Part shown: piece by piece, positions 8,570-16,640 of the stretch
Layout: each line of letters begins with the position of its first letter
Position numbering within the stretch: the first letter of the stretch is position 1
Virus record (IMG/VR): IMGVR_UViG_3300009774_000298
Location: 1 to 26,514 of that record
Length of the DNA: 26,514 nucleotides
Source: a virus
Direction: 5' to 3' (one strand)
Notes under the pieces: model-generated
Databases searched by the model: none
Told to the model about the DNA's origin: nothing
What the model saw: the letters and a program-made list of their open reading frames with translations, nothing else
Position numbers and translations under genes: made by a program

Positions 8570-8893
8570 ATGAGACCAAATGAAAGGCGCATGGAGATCA
8601 TGAAGACTTTAAATTTCAGAAGACATGAAACCATGAGCAATCTGGCATTTGAGTTTGGTGTCAGCATTAGAACCATTGTGAATGACATAGACTACTTATC
8701 GCTTTCTTACCCGCTGGAGACCATGTGTGGACGATATGGTGGAGGAATTCAGGTATTAGAAGGGTTTCATATGGACCAGAAATACCTGAAGTCAAATCAG
8801 AAGGAGCTTCTTGAAAGACTAGGTGCACAGCTTTTAGGATCAGATCTTCTCGTCATGCAATCCATCATGAAGGACTTTGCTCTCACAAAATAA
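8570..8893 (+). CDS. DeoR-type helix-turn-helix regulator
   Basis: This 107-aa protein's N-terminal 60 residues form an HTH_11/DeoR-type winged helix: RRMEIMKTLNFRRHETMSNL followed by the recognition part VSIRTIVNDIDYL. YGGGIQV forms the wing. The C-terminal tail is short and has no ligand-binding domain, unlike full DeoR proteins (about 250 aa). It is the first gene of the long early operon. ATG 8570 follows a near-perfect AAAGGAGGTGA site with slightly wide spacing. It may regulate the adjacent dyad at 8495-8523, which is inference. Confidence 0.8.
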   Translation: MRPNERRMEIMKTLNFRRHETMSNLAFEFGVSIRTIVNDIDYLSLSYPLETMCGRYGGGIQVLEGFHMDQKYLKSNQKELLERLGAQLLGSDLLVMQSIMKDFALTK

Positions 8894-8911
8894 GTGAAAG
8901 GATGAAAGGAT

Positions 8912-9307
8912 ATGAAGAAAGTATTTGTCTGTTCTCCCTATCGTGGAGACATTGAAAAGAACAAGAAACGAGCAGTGATCGCTGCAAGAATTCTCACTGA
9001 ATACGGATATATGCCGGTGGTACCACATCTGTACTTTCCACAGTTCTTCAATGATAAGAATGAAGTAGAAAGAGCGAGGGCCATTGATCTGGGAATCGAG
9101 CTTCTCAAAGAATGTCAGCTCATGTGGATCCTTGGACCGACCATCACCGAAGGAATGCAGCAGGAGATAGAGGAAGCAAAGAGTCTTCTCATACCTGCTG
9201 AAATGTACGACGAAGACTATGTTCCCATTAAAGCAAGAAACATGTTCATTGATCAACGAATTGATGATCGGACAAGAAGTAGCTTAAAAGGCTTAAAACT
9301 CAAGTAG
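8912..9307 (+). CDS. DUF4406 (nucleoside deoxyribosyltransferase-like) phage protein
   Basis: This 131-aa protein opens with KKVFVCSPYRGD, the start of the DUF4406/nucleoside 2-deoxyribosyltransferase-like fold, and continues with VVPHLYFPQFF and LMWILGPTITEGMQQEIEEA, both typical. The fold binds nucleotides. An enzymatic role in nucleotide salvage is possible but not shown for the phage members. It sits 18 bases after the regulator and 12 before the next gene, in one operon. The length is usual for the family. Confidence 0.8.
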   Translation: MKKVFVCSPYRGDIEKNKKRAVIAARILTEYGYMPVVPHLYFPQFFNDKNEVERARAIDLGIELLKECQLMWILGPTITEGMQQEIEEAKSLLIPAEMYDEDYVPIKARNMFIDQRIDDRTRSSLKGLKLK

Positions 9308-9319
9308 GAGGGATTAGGA

Positions 9320-9622
9320 ATGAATGAAACATATCTAAATTTAGCAGAAGGGTTCGAAAAAGTGGCAGCCGGGTTAAGAGACCTAGCCAAATCAAGTAAT
9401 ACCATTGCTGCAAAAAAAGTTGTGGAGGAGGTTCTCAAAGAAGAAGTGAAGGAAGAACCAACAGTAAATATTGAGAACGTCAGAGCAGTGTTGGCTGATA
9501 AGAGCAGAAACGGAAAGACAAAAGACGTAAAGGCACTACTCATGAAATATGATGCTGGAAAGCTCTCAGATGTTAAACAAGAAGACTACAGGAGACTTCT
9601 GTCAGATGCCGAGGTTCTTTAA
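9320..9622 (+). CDS. conserved small phage protein (often misnamed rRNA biogenesis protein Rrp5)
   Basis: This 100-aa protein has a helical N terminus, an acidic/lysine-rich linker (EEVLKEEVKEEP), and a C-terminal motif VRAVLADKSRNGKTKDVKAL followed by KYDAGKLSDV and YRRLLSDAEVL. That C-terminal pattern recurs in replication-module proteins of Bacillota phages, which from memory are often annotated as Rrp5-like without evidence. The function is unknown; a DNA-related or scaffold role is only a guess. Its TAA overlaps the ATG of the next gene by one base (TAATG), so the two are translationally coupled. Confidence 0.7.
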   Translation: MNETYLNLAEGFEKVAAGLRDLAKSSNTIAAKKVVEEVLKEEVKEEPTVNIENVRAVLADKSRNGKTKDVKALLMKYDAGKLSDVKQEDYRRLLSDAEVL

Positions 9623-10749
9623 TGGGGACTCATGCAAGGTTCTCCCCATCATCAGCGAGTAGGAGAATACACTGTCCACCATCGCTCATCCTCGAAGAAC
9701 AGTTTAACGATGAAGAGTCTATCTTTGCGGCAGAAGGATCCGCAGGTCACGAGTTGGCAGAGCATCTCATCAAAAAGTACCTCAAGCTTAGAACCAAGCG
9801 ACCGGTATCCGAATGGTACACTGATGAACTCCTCGAGGCTGTAGAGTCCTATGTGTCTTATGTTACTGGTGAGATTGAAGAGGCAAAGAGAAGCTGCAAG
9901 GCTCCGATCATGATGGTGGAACACAGAGTGGATGCATCGGAGTATGTAGAGGAGTGTTTTGGAACAGCAGACATGGTAATCATCACTGAGAACCTGGTTC
10001 ATATCATAGACCTCAAACTGGGAAGGGGTGTAGAAGTTTCTGCAGAAGAAAACCCGCAGCTGATGATCTACGGATTAGGCGTTCTTTCTATGGCGGAACT
10101 ACTCTACGACATCGAGGAGGTAAGACTCACTATCTTTCAGCCAAGGCTCAACAATATGAGCTCCTGGGACATTGATCCAAAGATGCTCAAGAAGTGGGGA
10201 GAGGAAGTCTTGAAGCCAAGAGGAGCTATGGCACTAATGGGAGCTGGAGAGTTTTCTTCAGGTAGCTGGTGTCGGTTTTGTAAGGCAAGAAAACAGTGTA
10301 GAAAGAGAGCAGAAGGTTTCCTGGAGCTGGCCAAGATGGAGTTTAAAGAACCATCACTATTGTCCGATGCGGAGATTGCAGAGATTCTAAGTGTCGCAGA
10401 TGATCTTTCCAAGTGGGCATCGGACCTATACGGCTATGCTCAAGAAGAAGCCATCCTCAGAGGGAAAAGCTTTCAGGGATTCAAGCTGGTGGAAGGGAGA
10501 AGTATCCGCAAGTACTCCAGTGATGAAGATGTGGAAGAAACCGCAAAGAAGGCTGGTTATGAGGACATTTATAAAAAGACCCTGGTTCCCATCACAGAAA
10601 TGGAGAGGCTCATGGGTAAGAGCGAATTTAAGAGGATCTTGGGACATCTGGTTTATAAACCGGATGGCAAAATCACATTAGTACCCGAATCAGATAAACG
10701 AGAAGAACTTATTAATACATCCGCACAGACGGAATTTCAGGAGGAATAG
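9622..10749 (+). CDS. DUF2800 protein, Cas4/RecB-like PD-(D/E)XK nuclease
   Basis: This 375-aa protein carries the RecB/Cas4-type layout: AAEGSAGHELAEHLI (H43), GTADMVII (D117), IIDLKLGRG (D130, K132), and a QLMIYGLG motif (Q146). A cysteine set, C18 and C217/C220/C226, resembles the four cysteines that hold an iron-sulfur cluster in Cas4 and AddB. A 5'-to-3' or structure-specific nuclease role in phage recombination is likely by family. It lies immediately upstream of the DUF2815 ssDNA-binding-like protein, the usual pairing in these phages. Confidence 0.85.
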   Translation: MGTHARFSPSSASRRIHCPPSLILEEQFNDEESIFAAEGSAGHELAEHLIKKYLKLRTKRPVSEWYTDELLEAVESYVSYVTGEIEEAKRSCKAPIMMVEHRVDASEYVEECFGTADMVIITENLVHIIDLKLGRGVEVSAEENPQLMIYGLGVLSMAELLYDIEEVRLTIFQPRLNNMSSWDIDPKMLKKWGEEVLKPRGAMALMGAGEFSSGSWCRFCKARKQCRKRAEGFLELAKMEFKEPSLLSDAEIAEILSVADDLSKWASDLYGYAQEEAILRGKSFQGFKLVEGRSIRKYSSDEDVEETAKKAGYEDIYKKTLVPITEMERLMGKSEFKRILGHLVYKPDGKITLVPESDKREELINTSAQTEFQEE

Positions 10750-10752
10750 AAA

Positions 10753-11295
10753 ATGAAAAACAATACAGTAGCAACAAAAGTCATAGTCCCATGCAGGTTA
10801 TCTTATCTACATTGTTGGGAGCCAGATTCAGTAAATGGCGGTGATCTCAAGTACAGCGTATCAGCGATCATACCAAAGTCAGATACCAAGACGGTAGAAG
10901 CAGTGAAAGCTGCAATCGAGCTGGCCAAGAAGGAATCAGCATCCAAGTGGGGAGGAAAGATTCCAGCTAACCTGAAGGCTCCCTTAAGAGATGGGGATGC
11001 TGAAAGACCGGAGGATGAATCCTATAAGAACTGCTATTTTTTCAATGCAAACAGCCGTGTCGCTCCACAGGTAGTGGATGCTAAAGTGCAGCCTATACTG
11101 GACAAATCGGAAGTTTACTCCGGATGTTACGGAAGGATCAGTGTGACCTTCTATGGTTACAACAGTACAGGAAATAGAGGTATCGCAGCTGGCCTTGGAA
11201 ACATTCAGAAACTGAAGGATGGAGAGCCCTTAGGTGGAAGGGTTGATGCAACAGATGAATTTGTATCTGCAGAAGAAAGCGGTTTCCTGGATTAA
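10753..11295 (+). CDS. DUF2815 protein, probable phage single-stranded DNA-binding protein
   Basis: This 180-aa protein begins with a beta-rich part (ATKVIVPCRLSYLHCWEP) and has the family features YSVSAIIPKSD, a KAPLRDGD segment, FFNANSR and GCYGRISVTFYGYN. The acidic C-terminal tail (DATDEFVSAEESGFLD) resembles protein-interaction tails of SSB and T7 gp2.5. The protein probably coats ssDNA for the polymerase and the nuclease next door. AGGAGG lies at the end of the previous gene, nine bases before ATG 10753. An intrinsic terminator follows the stop codon. Confidence 0.8.
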   Translation: MKNNTVATKVIVPCRLSYLHCWEPDSVNGGDLKYSVSAIIPKSDTKTVEAVKAAIELAKKESASKWGGKIPANLKAPLRDGDAERPEDESYKNCYFFNANSRVAPQVVDAKVQPILDKSEVYSGCYGRISVTFYGYNSTGNRGIAAGLGNIQKLKDGEPLGGRVDATDEFVSAEESGFLD

Positions 11296-11304
11296 TGATT
11301 TGAC

Positions 11305-11334
11305 GGGCAGTGGATTAGTCTGCTGCCCTTTTTT
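11305..11334 (+). terminator. intrinsic terminator or attenuator inside the replication operon
   Basis: GGGCAG (11305-11310) pairs with CTGCCC (11323-11328) across a 12-nt loop, followed by six T residues (11329-11334). It lies between the DUF2815 gene and the polymerase gene, whose ribosome site starts about 10 bases later. It would favour production of early proteins over polymerase. Confidence 0.75.
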
Positions 11335-11349
11335 ATCAAATTAGAGGAG

Positions 11350-13311
11350 GTGAGAACTATAGAAAAAAATAATAGAACGCTATTAGCCTTGGATATTGAG
11401 ACATATTCTGATGTAGATCTCACGAGATCCGGAGTGTATGCATATGCGGACAGTCCAGCTTTTGAGATATTGCTGGTAGCTTATGCCTTCGATGACGATG
11501 AAGTACACATTGCAGATCTGGCATCAGGTGAAGAGCTGCCAAATCAAATCATAAAAGCCATCCTAGATCCTTCCATCATCAAGACTGCATTCAATGCAGC
11601 TTTTGAAAGAGTGTGTTTATCCAAACATTTGAATCAGATGCTGACTCCAAAATCCTGGCAGTGTACAGCAGTACAAGCAGCCATGTTGGCATTACCTCTA
11701 TCACTTGATGGAGTAGGAAAGGTCTTGGATATTAAGAGGAAGAAGCTAAAAGAAGGTATGGACCTTATCCGCTACTTTTCCATACCATGTAAGCCAACCA
11801 AAACAAATGGAGAGAGAACTAGAATCCTTCCGGAGCATGATCCGGTGAAGTGGCAAAGGTACAAAAAATATTGCATAAGAGACGTGGAAGCAGAAAGAGA
11901 AATCAGAGAGAAACTTCATAACTTTCCGATTCCAGTGCAAGAACAGATCAACTATGAGCTGGATCAGGAGATCAACGATCGAGGAGTAGAAGTGGATCTT
12001 CAATTAGTGAAAAATGCTGTGGAGCTGGACAGCATGTATAAAGATAAAATCACTGAAGAAGCCTATGAGATCACTGGGCTAGAAAATCCAAATTCAGTGG
12101 CTCAGGTGAAAAGGTGGCTGGAAGATAAGGGAGTAGAGATAGAAAGCCTCAACAAGAAAACGGTGAAGGAGCTTCTATTAGAATCAGATGGTGAAGTACA
12201 TGAGATGCTGAAGCTCAGGCAGGAAATGGCCAGGACATCAGTGAAGAAATATGAAGCCATAGAACGTTCAGTAAATCAGGATGGAAGAGTGAGGGGAATG
12301 TTTAAGTTCTACGGAGCAAATAGAACCGGTAGATTCTCAGGAAAGAACATCCAGCTCCACAACCTTCCACAAAACCACCTGCCTGACCTAGACTTGGCCA
12401 GAACATTAGTGAAAGAAGGAAGATTTCAAGATGTGGAGCTTCTTTACGATTCGGTACCAGGAGTTTTGTCGGAGCTCATCAGAACAGCATTTATTCCAAA
12501 GAAAGGAACCCGGTTCATCGTGGCAGATTTCTCTGCCATCGAAGCTAGGGTGCTGGCATGGCTGTCTGGAGAAAACTGGAGACTCGATGTTTTCAAAAGC
12601 CATGGAAAGATCTATGAGGCTTCAGCATCAGCCATGTTTAAAGTTCCTCTGGAAGAAATCGGTAAAGGATCTCCTTTAAGGCAGAAAGGAAAGATCGCAG
12701 AGTTAGCTCTTGGTTATGGTGGCGCTACAGGAGCGCTTAAGGCCATGGGTGCCCTTGAGATGGGGCTGAAGGAACAAGAACTCCCTGAGCTAGTAAAGCA
12801 GTGGAGAGCAGCCAATCCGCACATTACAAAGTTCTGGTGGGAAGTGGATGCTGCAGCTCTAAAAGCTGTAAAAGAAAAAACAACAGTGCAAGTTTGGGAT
12901 ATTGAATTTCAATATCGATCGGGAATATTATTCGTCACTTTACCCTCAGGGAGAAAACTATCCTACATCAAACCGAGATTGGAAACTAACAAGTTCGGTA
13001 GAGATGGACTCACTTATGAAGGCATAGGGGAAAACAGAAAGTGGACCAGGATCGATACCTATGGTCCGAAGCTGGTGGAGAACATAGTCCAGGCTGCAAG
13101 TCGAGATCTTCTCACTGAAGCTATGCTCAGACTGAAAAACAATGGATTTGACATTGTAATGCATGTGCATGATGAAATTGTTCTGGAAGTGGAAGAATGT
13201 AAGTCCAGCGTCGAAGAGATATGCGATCTTATGGCCATGAATCCTGACTGGTCAGAAGGACTGCCTTTGAGAGCAGATGGCTATGAGTGCAGCTATTATA
13301 AAAAAGATTAA
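11350..13311 (+). CDS. phage DNA polymerase, family A
   Basis: This protein of about 650 aa copies phage DNA. The N-terminal 3'-5' exonuclease domain opens with LALDIETYSDVDL (D15, E17). The polymerase domain has motif A ADFSAIEARVLAW (D393), a finger helix around RQKGKIAELALGYGGATG, and motif C MHVHDEIV (D608). It is shorter than Pol I because the 5' nuclease domain is absent, as is usual for phages. The start is unsettled. GTG 11350 is itself part of the SD sequence AGAGGAGGTGAG. The codon at the ideal distance is ATA 11359, and the next TTG (11389) would cut into the exonuclease strand. The coordinate given is the longest frame. Confidence 0.93.
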   Translation: MRTIEKNNRTLLALDIETYSDVDLTRSGVYAYADSPAFEILLVAYAFDDDEVHIADLASGEELPNQIIKAILDPSIIKTAFNAAFERVCLSKHLNQMLTPKSWQCTAVQAAMLALPLSLDGVGKVLDIKRKKLKEGMDLIRYFSIPCKPTKTNGERTRILPEHDPVKWQRYKKYCIRDVEAEREIREKLHNFPIPVQEQINYELDQEINDRGVEVDLQLVKNAVELDSMYKDKITEEAYEITGLENPNSVAQVKRWLEDKGVEIESLNKKTVKELLLESDGEVHEMLKLRQEMARTSVKKYEAIERSVNQDGRVRGMFKFYGANRTGRFSGKNIQLHNLPQNHLPDLDLARTLVKEGRFQDVELLYDSVPGVLSELIRTAFIPKKGTRFIVADFSAIEARVLAWLSGENWRLDVFKSHGKIYEASASAMFKVPLEEIGKGSPLRQKGKIAELALGYGGATGALKAMGALEMGLKEQELPELVKQWRAANPHITKFWWEVDAAALKAVKEKTTVQVWDIEFQYRSGILFVTLPSGRKLSYIKPRLETNKFGRDGLTYEGIGENRKWTRIDTYGPKLVENIVQAASRDLLTEAMLRLKNNGFDIVMHVHDEIVLEVEECKSSVEEICDLMAMNPDWSEGLPLRADGYECSYYKKD

Positions 13312-13330
13312 AAGGAAGGAGGAAGAGAAT

Positions 13331-13735
13331 ATGGGAATCAGTAAATATAACGCTGAAAGATACTACGATCCTATAGCCTATGAAGGATTAACTAAAGTGC
13401 TGGAAAGCGATAAACAATTCAGAATCAATTATCAGACAGGATATATGGAAATCAATTTGGACTGTTTCTTTCCCTGTACAGTGCGGGAAGCAAGAAAGGT
13501 CTTTGGGATCATTCACAAGTACTCATCGGAGATTGAGATAGAAAGACTGTCAGCATTTTTGAAGGACAAGGAAAAATACTGTTATAGAAGAATGAAGCTC
13601 TATGCGGAAAAAGCAGTGGAGCTGCCGACGTCATCAAGAGAGTATCGAGAAATGATGGGAAAATTCAAGGAAGCCAGAACAATACATCAGAGAATGAAAA
13701 GAAACATTGAAATCTTTCAGGAAGGGAGAGAATAA
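13331..13735 (+). CDS. conserved phage hypothetical protein
   Basis: This 134-aa protein opens with GISKYNAERYYDPIAYEGL, a phrase common in small proteins next to phage polymerases. The body is mostly charged helices, and the C terminus (EARTIHQRMKRNIEIFQEG) could form a coiled coil. No catalytic motif is seen and the function is unknown. ATG 13331 is preferred because AGGAGG (13318-13323) lies just upstream; an earlier in-frame ATG (13277) lies inside the polymerase gene. It ends two bases before the VapE start. Confidence 0.7.
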   Translation: MGISKYNAERYYDPIAYEGLTKVLESDKQFRINYQTGYMEINLDCFFPCTVREARKVFGIIHKYSSEIEIERLSAFLKDKEKYCYRRMKLYAEKAVELPTSSREYREMMGKFKEARTIHQRMKRNIEIFQEGRE

Positions 13736-13737
13736 AT

Positions 13738-16113
13738 TTGAAAATAAAACTATATACAGGAAACTCCCGAATGGAGAAGAACTGGAACTTTACAGAAATG
13801 GAGCTGGAGGACTTCAGGGATAGAATCTCAAAGACCATCCGGACCTCTGAAACCATGGACCAGTATCGAAAGCTCAGTAAAGCCAAGCAGGATGACATTA
13901 AAGACGTGGGAGGTTTTGTGCTAGGAACGCTCAAGGATGGGTTAAGAAGAAAGGATCACGTATTGACTCGGTCAGGATTGACCCTTGATATGGACTACGC
14001 AGAACCTGATTCAATAGAGCAGCTGGAGATGCTGTTCTCAAATCTATGCTACATCTACTCCACACATAAACACACATCGGAAAGGCCAAGACTCAGGCTG
14101 ATCATCCCGCTGAAAAGAGAAGTATCGCCGGATGAATATACAGCCATAGCCAGAAAAGTGGCTGAGGACATAGGTATAGAGCTGTTTGATGATACAACCT
14201 ACGAACCAAGCAGACTCATGTACTGGCCATCCACACCTCATGATGGTGAATTTATCTTCAAGGAGCTGGAAGGAGAACTACTGGATCCGGATGAAGTCCT
14301 GGTGAAATATAAAGACTGGAAAGATTCATCAAGGTGGCCGGTATCGAAAAGGCAGTCAGCTGTTGTGCAGAGGGATGTGAAGAAGCAGGCTGATCCCTTG
14401 GATAAAGCAGGTATCATTGGAGCATTCTGCCGGACCTATACAATAACTGAAGTCATACAGAGATTTATTCCGGATGTCTATGAACCAAGTCTCATGGAAG
14501 GACGCTTCGATTTTATCCAGGCTGACTCCCAGGCTGGCGTGGTCATCTATGGTGATAAATATGCTTATAGCCACCATGCCACCGATCCTGCCTGCGGTCT
14601 TCTAGTAAATGCCTTTGATATTGTAAGAGTCCATAAATATGGACACCTGGATAAAGATTCGGATGAAGGCATAGATCAGGTCAAGCTACCATCATTCAAA
14701 GCCATGCAGGAGTTCGCTGCTAAAGATGAAAACGTAAAGGTCCAATTAGGGGTAGAGAGAGAAAAACTGATAGTTGAAGAATTTGAAGTGAGCAGCGATG
14801 ACAACTGGCAGACAATGCTAGACATCGACAAGCAGGGAAAGGTAAAGGACACATTAACCAATATAGTAAACATTTTAAGATTTGATAAGTATCTGAAAGC
14901 CATCGTCTATAACGAGTTCAGACATATGATCGATGTGGTGGGTGAGCCTCCATGGAACAAGGTGAAACCTGGATGGGGCGATGCGGACCTTGCCTGTGCG
15001 AAAGTGTACTTTGAAAGAGTATACGGCATCTGGTCTCCAACTAAGTTTAAAGATGCGATCCTGGCAGTGGTGACATCCGAGAGAACCTATCATCCCATCA
15101 AAAACTATCTGAATGACCTGGAGTGGGATGGAACTGAAAGACTGGATTCTATTCTGATAGATTACCTGGGAGTTGATGATACATCATTTGTCAGAGAAGT
15201 TACTCGAAAGACACTGGTTGCAGCTGTTGCAAGAATCTATGAACCAGGTACAAAGTTTGACTCCATTCTAGTTTTAAACGGTCCTCAAGGTATCGGTAAA
15301 TCAACCTTATTCTCACTGCTTGGTAGGGAATGGTATTCAGACAGTCTATCCATTGCAGATATGAAAGACAAGACAGCAGCTGAGAAGCTTCAAGGGTACT
15401 GGATCCTGGAGCTGGGGGAACTTGCCGGTATCAAGAAGATGGATGTGGAAACAGTGAAATCATTCATCACGAGAACAGATGATAAGTTCAGGCAGGCTTA
15501 TGGTGTCAATGTAGAAAGCCATCCAAGATCAAGTATCATTGTTGGTTCCACCAATGCAGATAATGGCTTTCTAAGAGACATCACAGGGAACAGAAGGTTC
15601 TGGCCTGTGTATGTTACCGGAAACGGTAAATACAAAGCCTGGGAGCTCACAGAGGTGGATCAGGTATGGGCTGAAGCATTGAAAAGGTACCATGAAGGAG
15701 AAGAACTATTCTTGAAAGGTTCAGTTGCAAATGAAGCTTATGCAGCACAACAGCAATCCATTGAAGCGGATGATCGTGAAGGAATCATTGAAGATTACCT
15801 TGATCGCAAGTTACCTGAGGACTGGAACAAAATGGATCTATACCAGAGAAGGAGCTTCTTTGCTGGCAGTGAATTTGATGGAAGCGTCAATGAAGGAACA
15901 GTGGTCAGAGAGAAAGTATGCATAATGGAAATCTGGTGCGAGTGTTTTAGTAAAGAGAGACAGAACCTGAAAAGAACCGATTCGTATGAAATTGAGTCCA
16001 TCTTGAACCGTATCGGCGGATGGAAAAAACTCGATTCCAATAAAACCGGGAAGACATACTACACACTTTACGGACCGCAGAAAACTTTTGTCAGGCAAGC
16101 TGCAAAGCTTTAA
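13738..16113 (+). CDS. virulence-associated E (VapE) family primase-helicase
   Basis: This 791-aa protein probably primes and unwinds phage DNA. The N-terminal part has LTLDMDYAEP (D84, D86) and STHKHTSERPRLRLIIPL, which fit motifs of an archaeo-eukaryotic primase fold. The C-terminal VapE ATPase contains EWDGTERL, Walker A GPQGIGKST (about 516-524), a Walker B-like YWILELGEL and RSSIIVGSTNADNGFLRD with NRRFWPV, all family hallmarks. The start is TTG 13738, following GAAGGGAGAG. The fused layout is normal for Bacillota phages. It lies between the polymerase pair and a structured non-coding gap. Confidence 0.9.
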   Translation: MKIKLYTGNSRMEKNWNFTEMELEDFRDRISKTIRTSETMDQYRKLSKAKQDDIKDVGGFVLGTLKDGLRRKDHVLTRSGLTLDMDYAEPDSIEQLEMLFSNLCYIYSTHKHTSERPRLRLIIPLKREVSPDEYTAIARKVAEDIGIELFDDTTYEPSRLMYWPSTPHDGEFIFKELEGELLDPDEVLVKYKDWKDSSRWPVSKRQSAVVQRDVKKQADPLDKAGIIGAFCRTYTITEVIQRFIPDVYEPSLMEGRFDFIQADSQAGVVIYGDKYAYSHHATDPACGLLVNAFDIVRVHKYGHLDKDSDEGIDQVKLPSFKAMQEFAAKDENVKVQLGVEREKLIVEEFEVSSDDNWQTMLDIDKQGKVKDTLTNIVNILRFDKYLKAIVYNEFRHMIDVVGEPPWNKVKPGWGDADLACAKVYFERVYGIWSPTKFKDAILAVVTSERTYHPIKNYLNDLEWDGTERLDSILIDYLGVDDTSFVREVTRKTLVAAVARIYEPGTKFDSILVLNGPQGIGKSTLFSLLGREWYSDSLSIADMKDKTAAEKLQGYWILELGELAGIKKMDVETVKSFITRTDDKFRQAYGVNVESHPRSSIIVGSTNADNGFLRDITGNRRFWPVYVTGNGKYKAWELTEVDQVWAEALKRYHEGEELFLKGSVANEAYAAQQQSIEADDREGIIEDYLDRKLPEDWNKMDLYQRRSFFAGSEFDGSVNEGTVVREKVCIMEIWCECFSKERQNLKRTDSYEIESILNRIGGWKKLDSNKTGKTYYTLYGPQKTFVRQAAKL

Positions 16114-16358
16114 GCACAACAAACAGCTTGCTCATAGTTCCTTTAACTACTGATGGCACAGCACATGGCACAGCCAAGACACGAGTCAAATCAACAGGTA
16201 GCTTAGCTTTATGCCTGTCATGCCTAGAAAGAACCCTTATATACTAATAAATATAGATATAAAGAATAATCGGGTACGTATATACGTGTATGCGCGCGTA
16301 AGGGTTTTAGAGTATAAAGCATGGATTTAGGCATAGTGGTAAAAAAGGGAGGATTGAG
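16114..16358. other. structured non-coding gap; candidate replication origin or regulatory RNA
   Basis: The gap has 245 bases without a gene. It contains a tandem repeat ATGGCACAGC (16153-16162 and 16165-16174) and two ATGCCT copies (16211-16216, 16220-16225). Nested dyads are GCTTTAT (16206-16212) with ATAAAGC (16314-16320), ATGCCTA (16220-16226) with TAGGCAT (16328-16334), and AACCCTTA (16232-16239) with TAAGGGTT (16299-16306). The palindrome ACGTATATACGT (16276-16287) is followed by GCGCGCG. Its position just after the primase-helicase gene suits an origin. Confidence 0.5.
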
Positions 16359-16640
16359 ATGCTTGAAAGAAAAATAGAAAGGTGTTTAGTTCAAGAAGTA
16401 AATAAACGTGGAGGGTCAGCTTTCAAGTTTGTATCGCCAGGGTGTGATGGAGTGCCTGATCGATTGATATTATTTCCTGGTGGAAAGATTGCCTTTATTG
16501 AAGTGAAGGCTCCTGGGAAAAAGTTAAGGCCTCTGCAGATGAAAAGAGTAAAGGATTTTGTGGAGCTGGGACAAAAGGTCTATGAAGTGGATAATGCTGA
16601 AATGATCGGAGGAGTTCTGGATGAAATACAATCCACATGA
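16359..16640 (+). CDS. VRR-NUC domain nuclease
   Basis: This 93-aa stand-alone VRR-NUC protein belongs to the PD-(D/E)XK group related to the FAN1 nuclease domain. The active site is visible: SPGCDGVPDRLIL (D34), then IAFIEVKAPGK (E48, K50) and LQ at about 59-60. Family members from phages form dimers that cleave branched DNA. The ribosome site GGGAGG precedes ATG 16359. Its 3' end overlaps the start of the SNF2-like helicase by 20 bases, the usual phage pairing, so the two probably act together in replication or recombination. Confidence 0.9.
   Translation: MLERKIERCLVQEVNKRGGSAFKFVSPGCDGVPDRLILFPGGKIAFIEVKAPGKKLRPLQMKRVKDFVELGQKVYEVDNAEMIGGVLDEIQST

Noticed and set aside
8840-9256. Minus-strand open frame opposite the DUF4406 gene (138 codons)
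   Set aside because: Shadow of a well-supported + strand gene, no motifs and no promoter.
16153-16174. ATGGCACAGC tandem pair as a CRISPR-like repeat
   Set aside because: Only two copies with a 2-base gap; no spacer-sized intervals and no cas genes.
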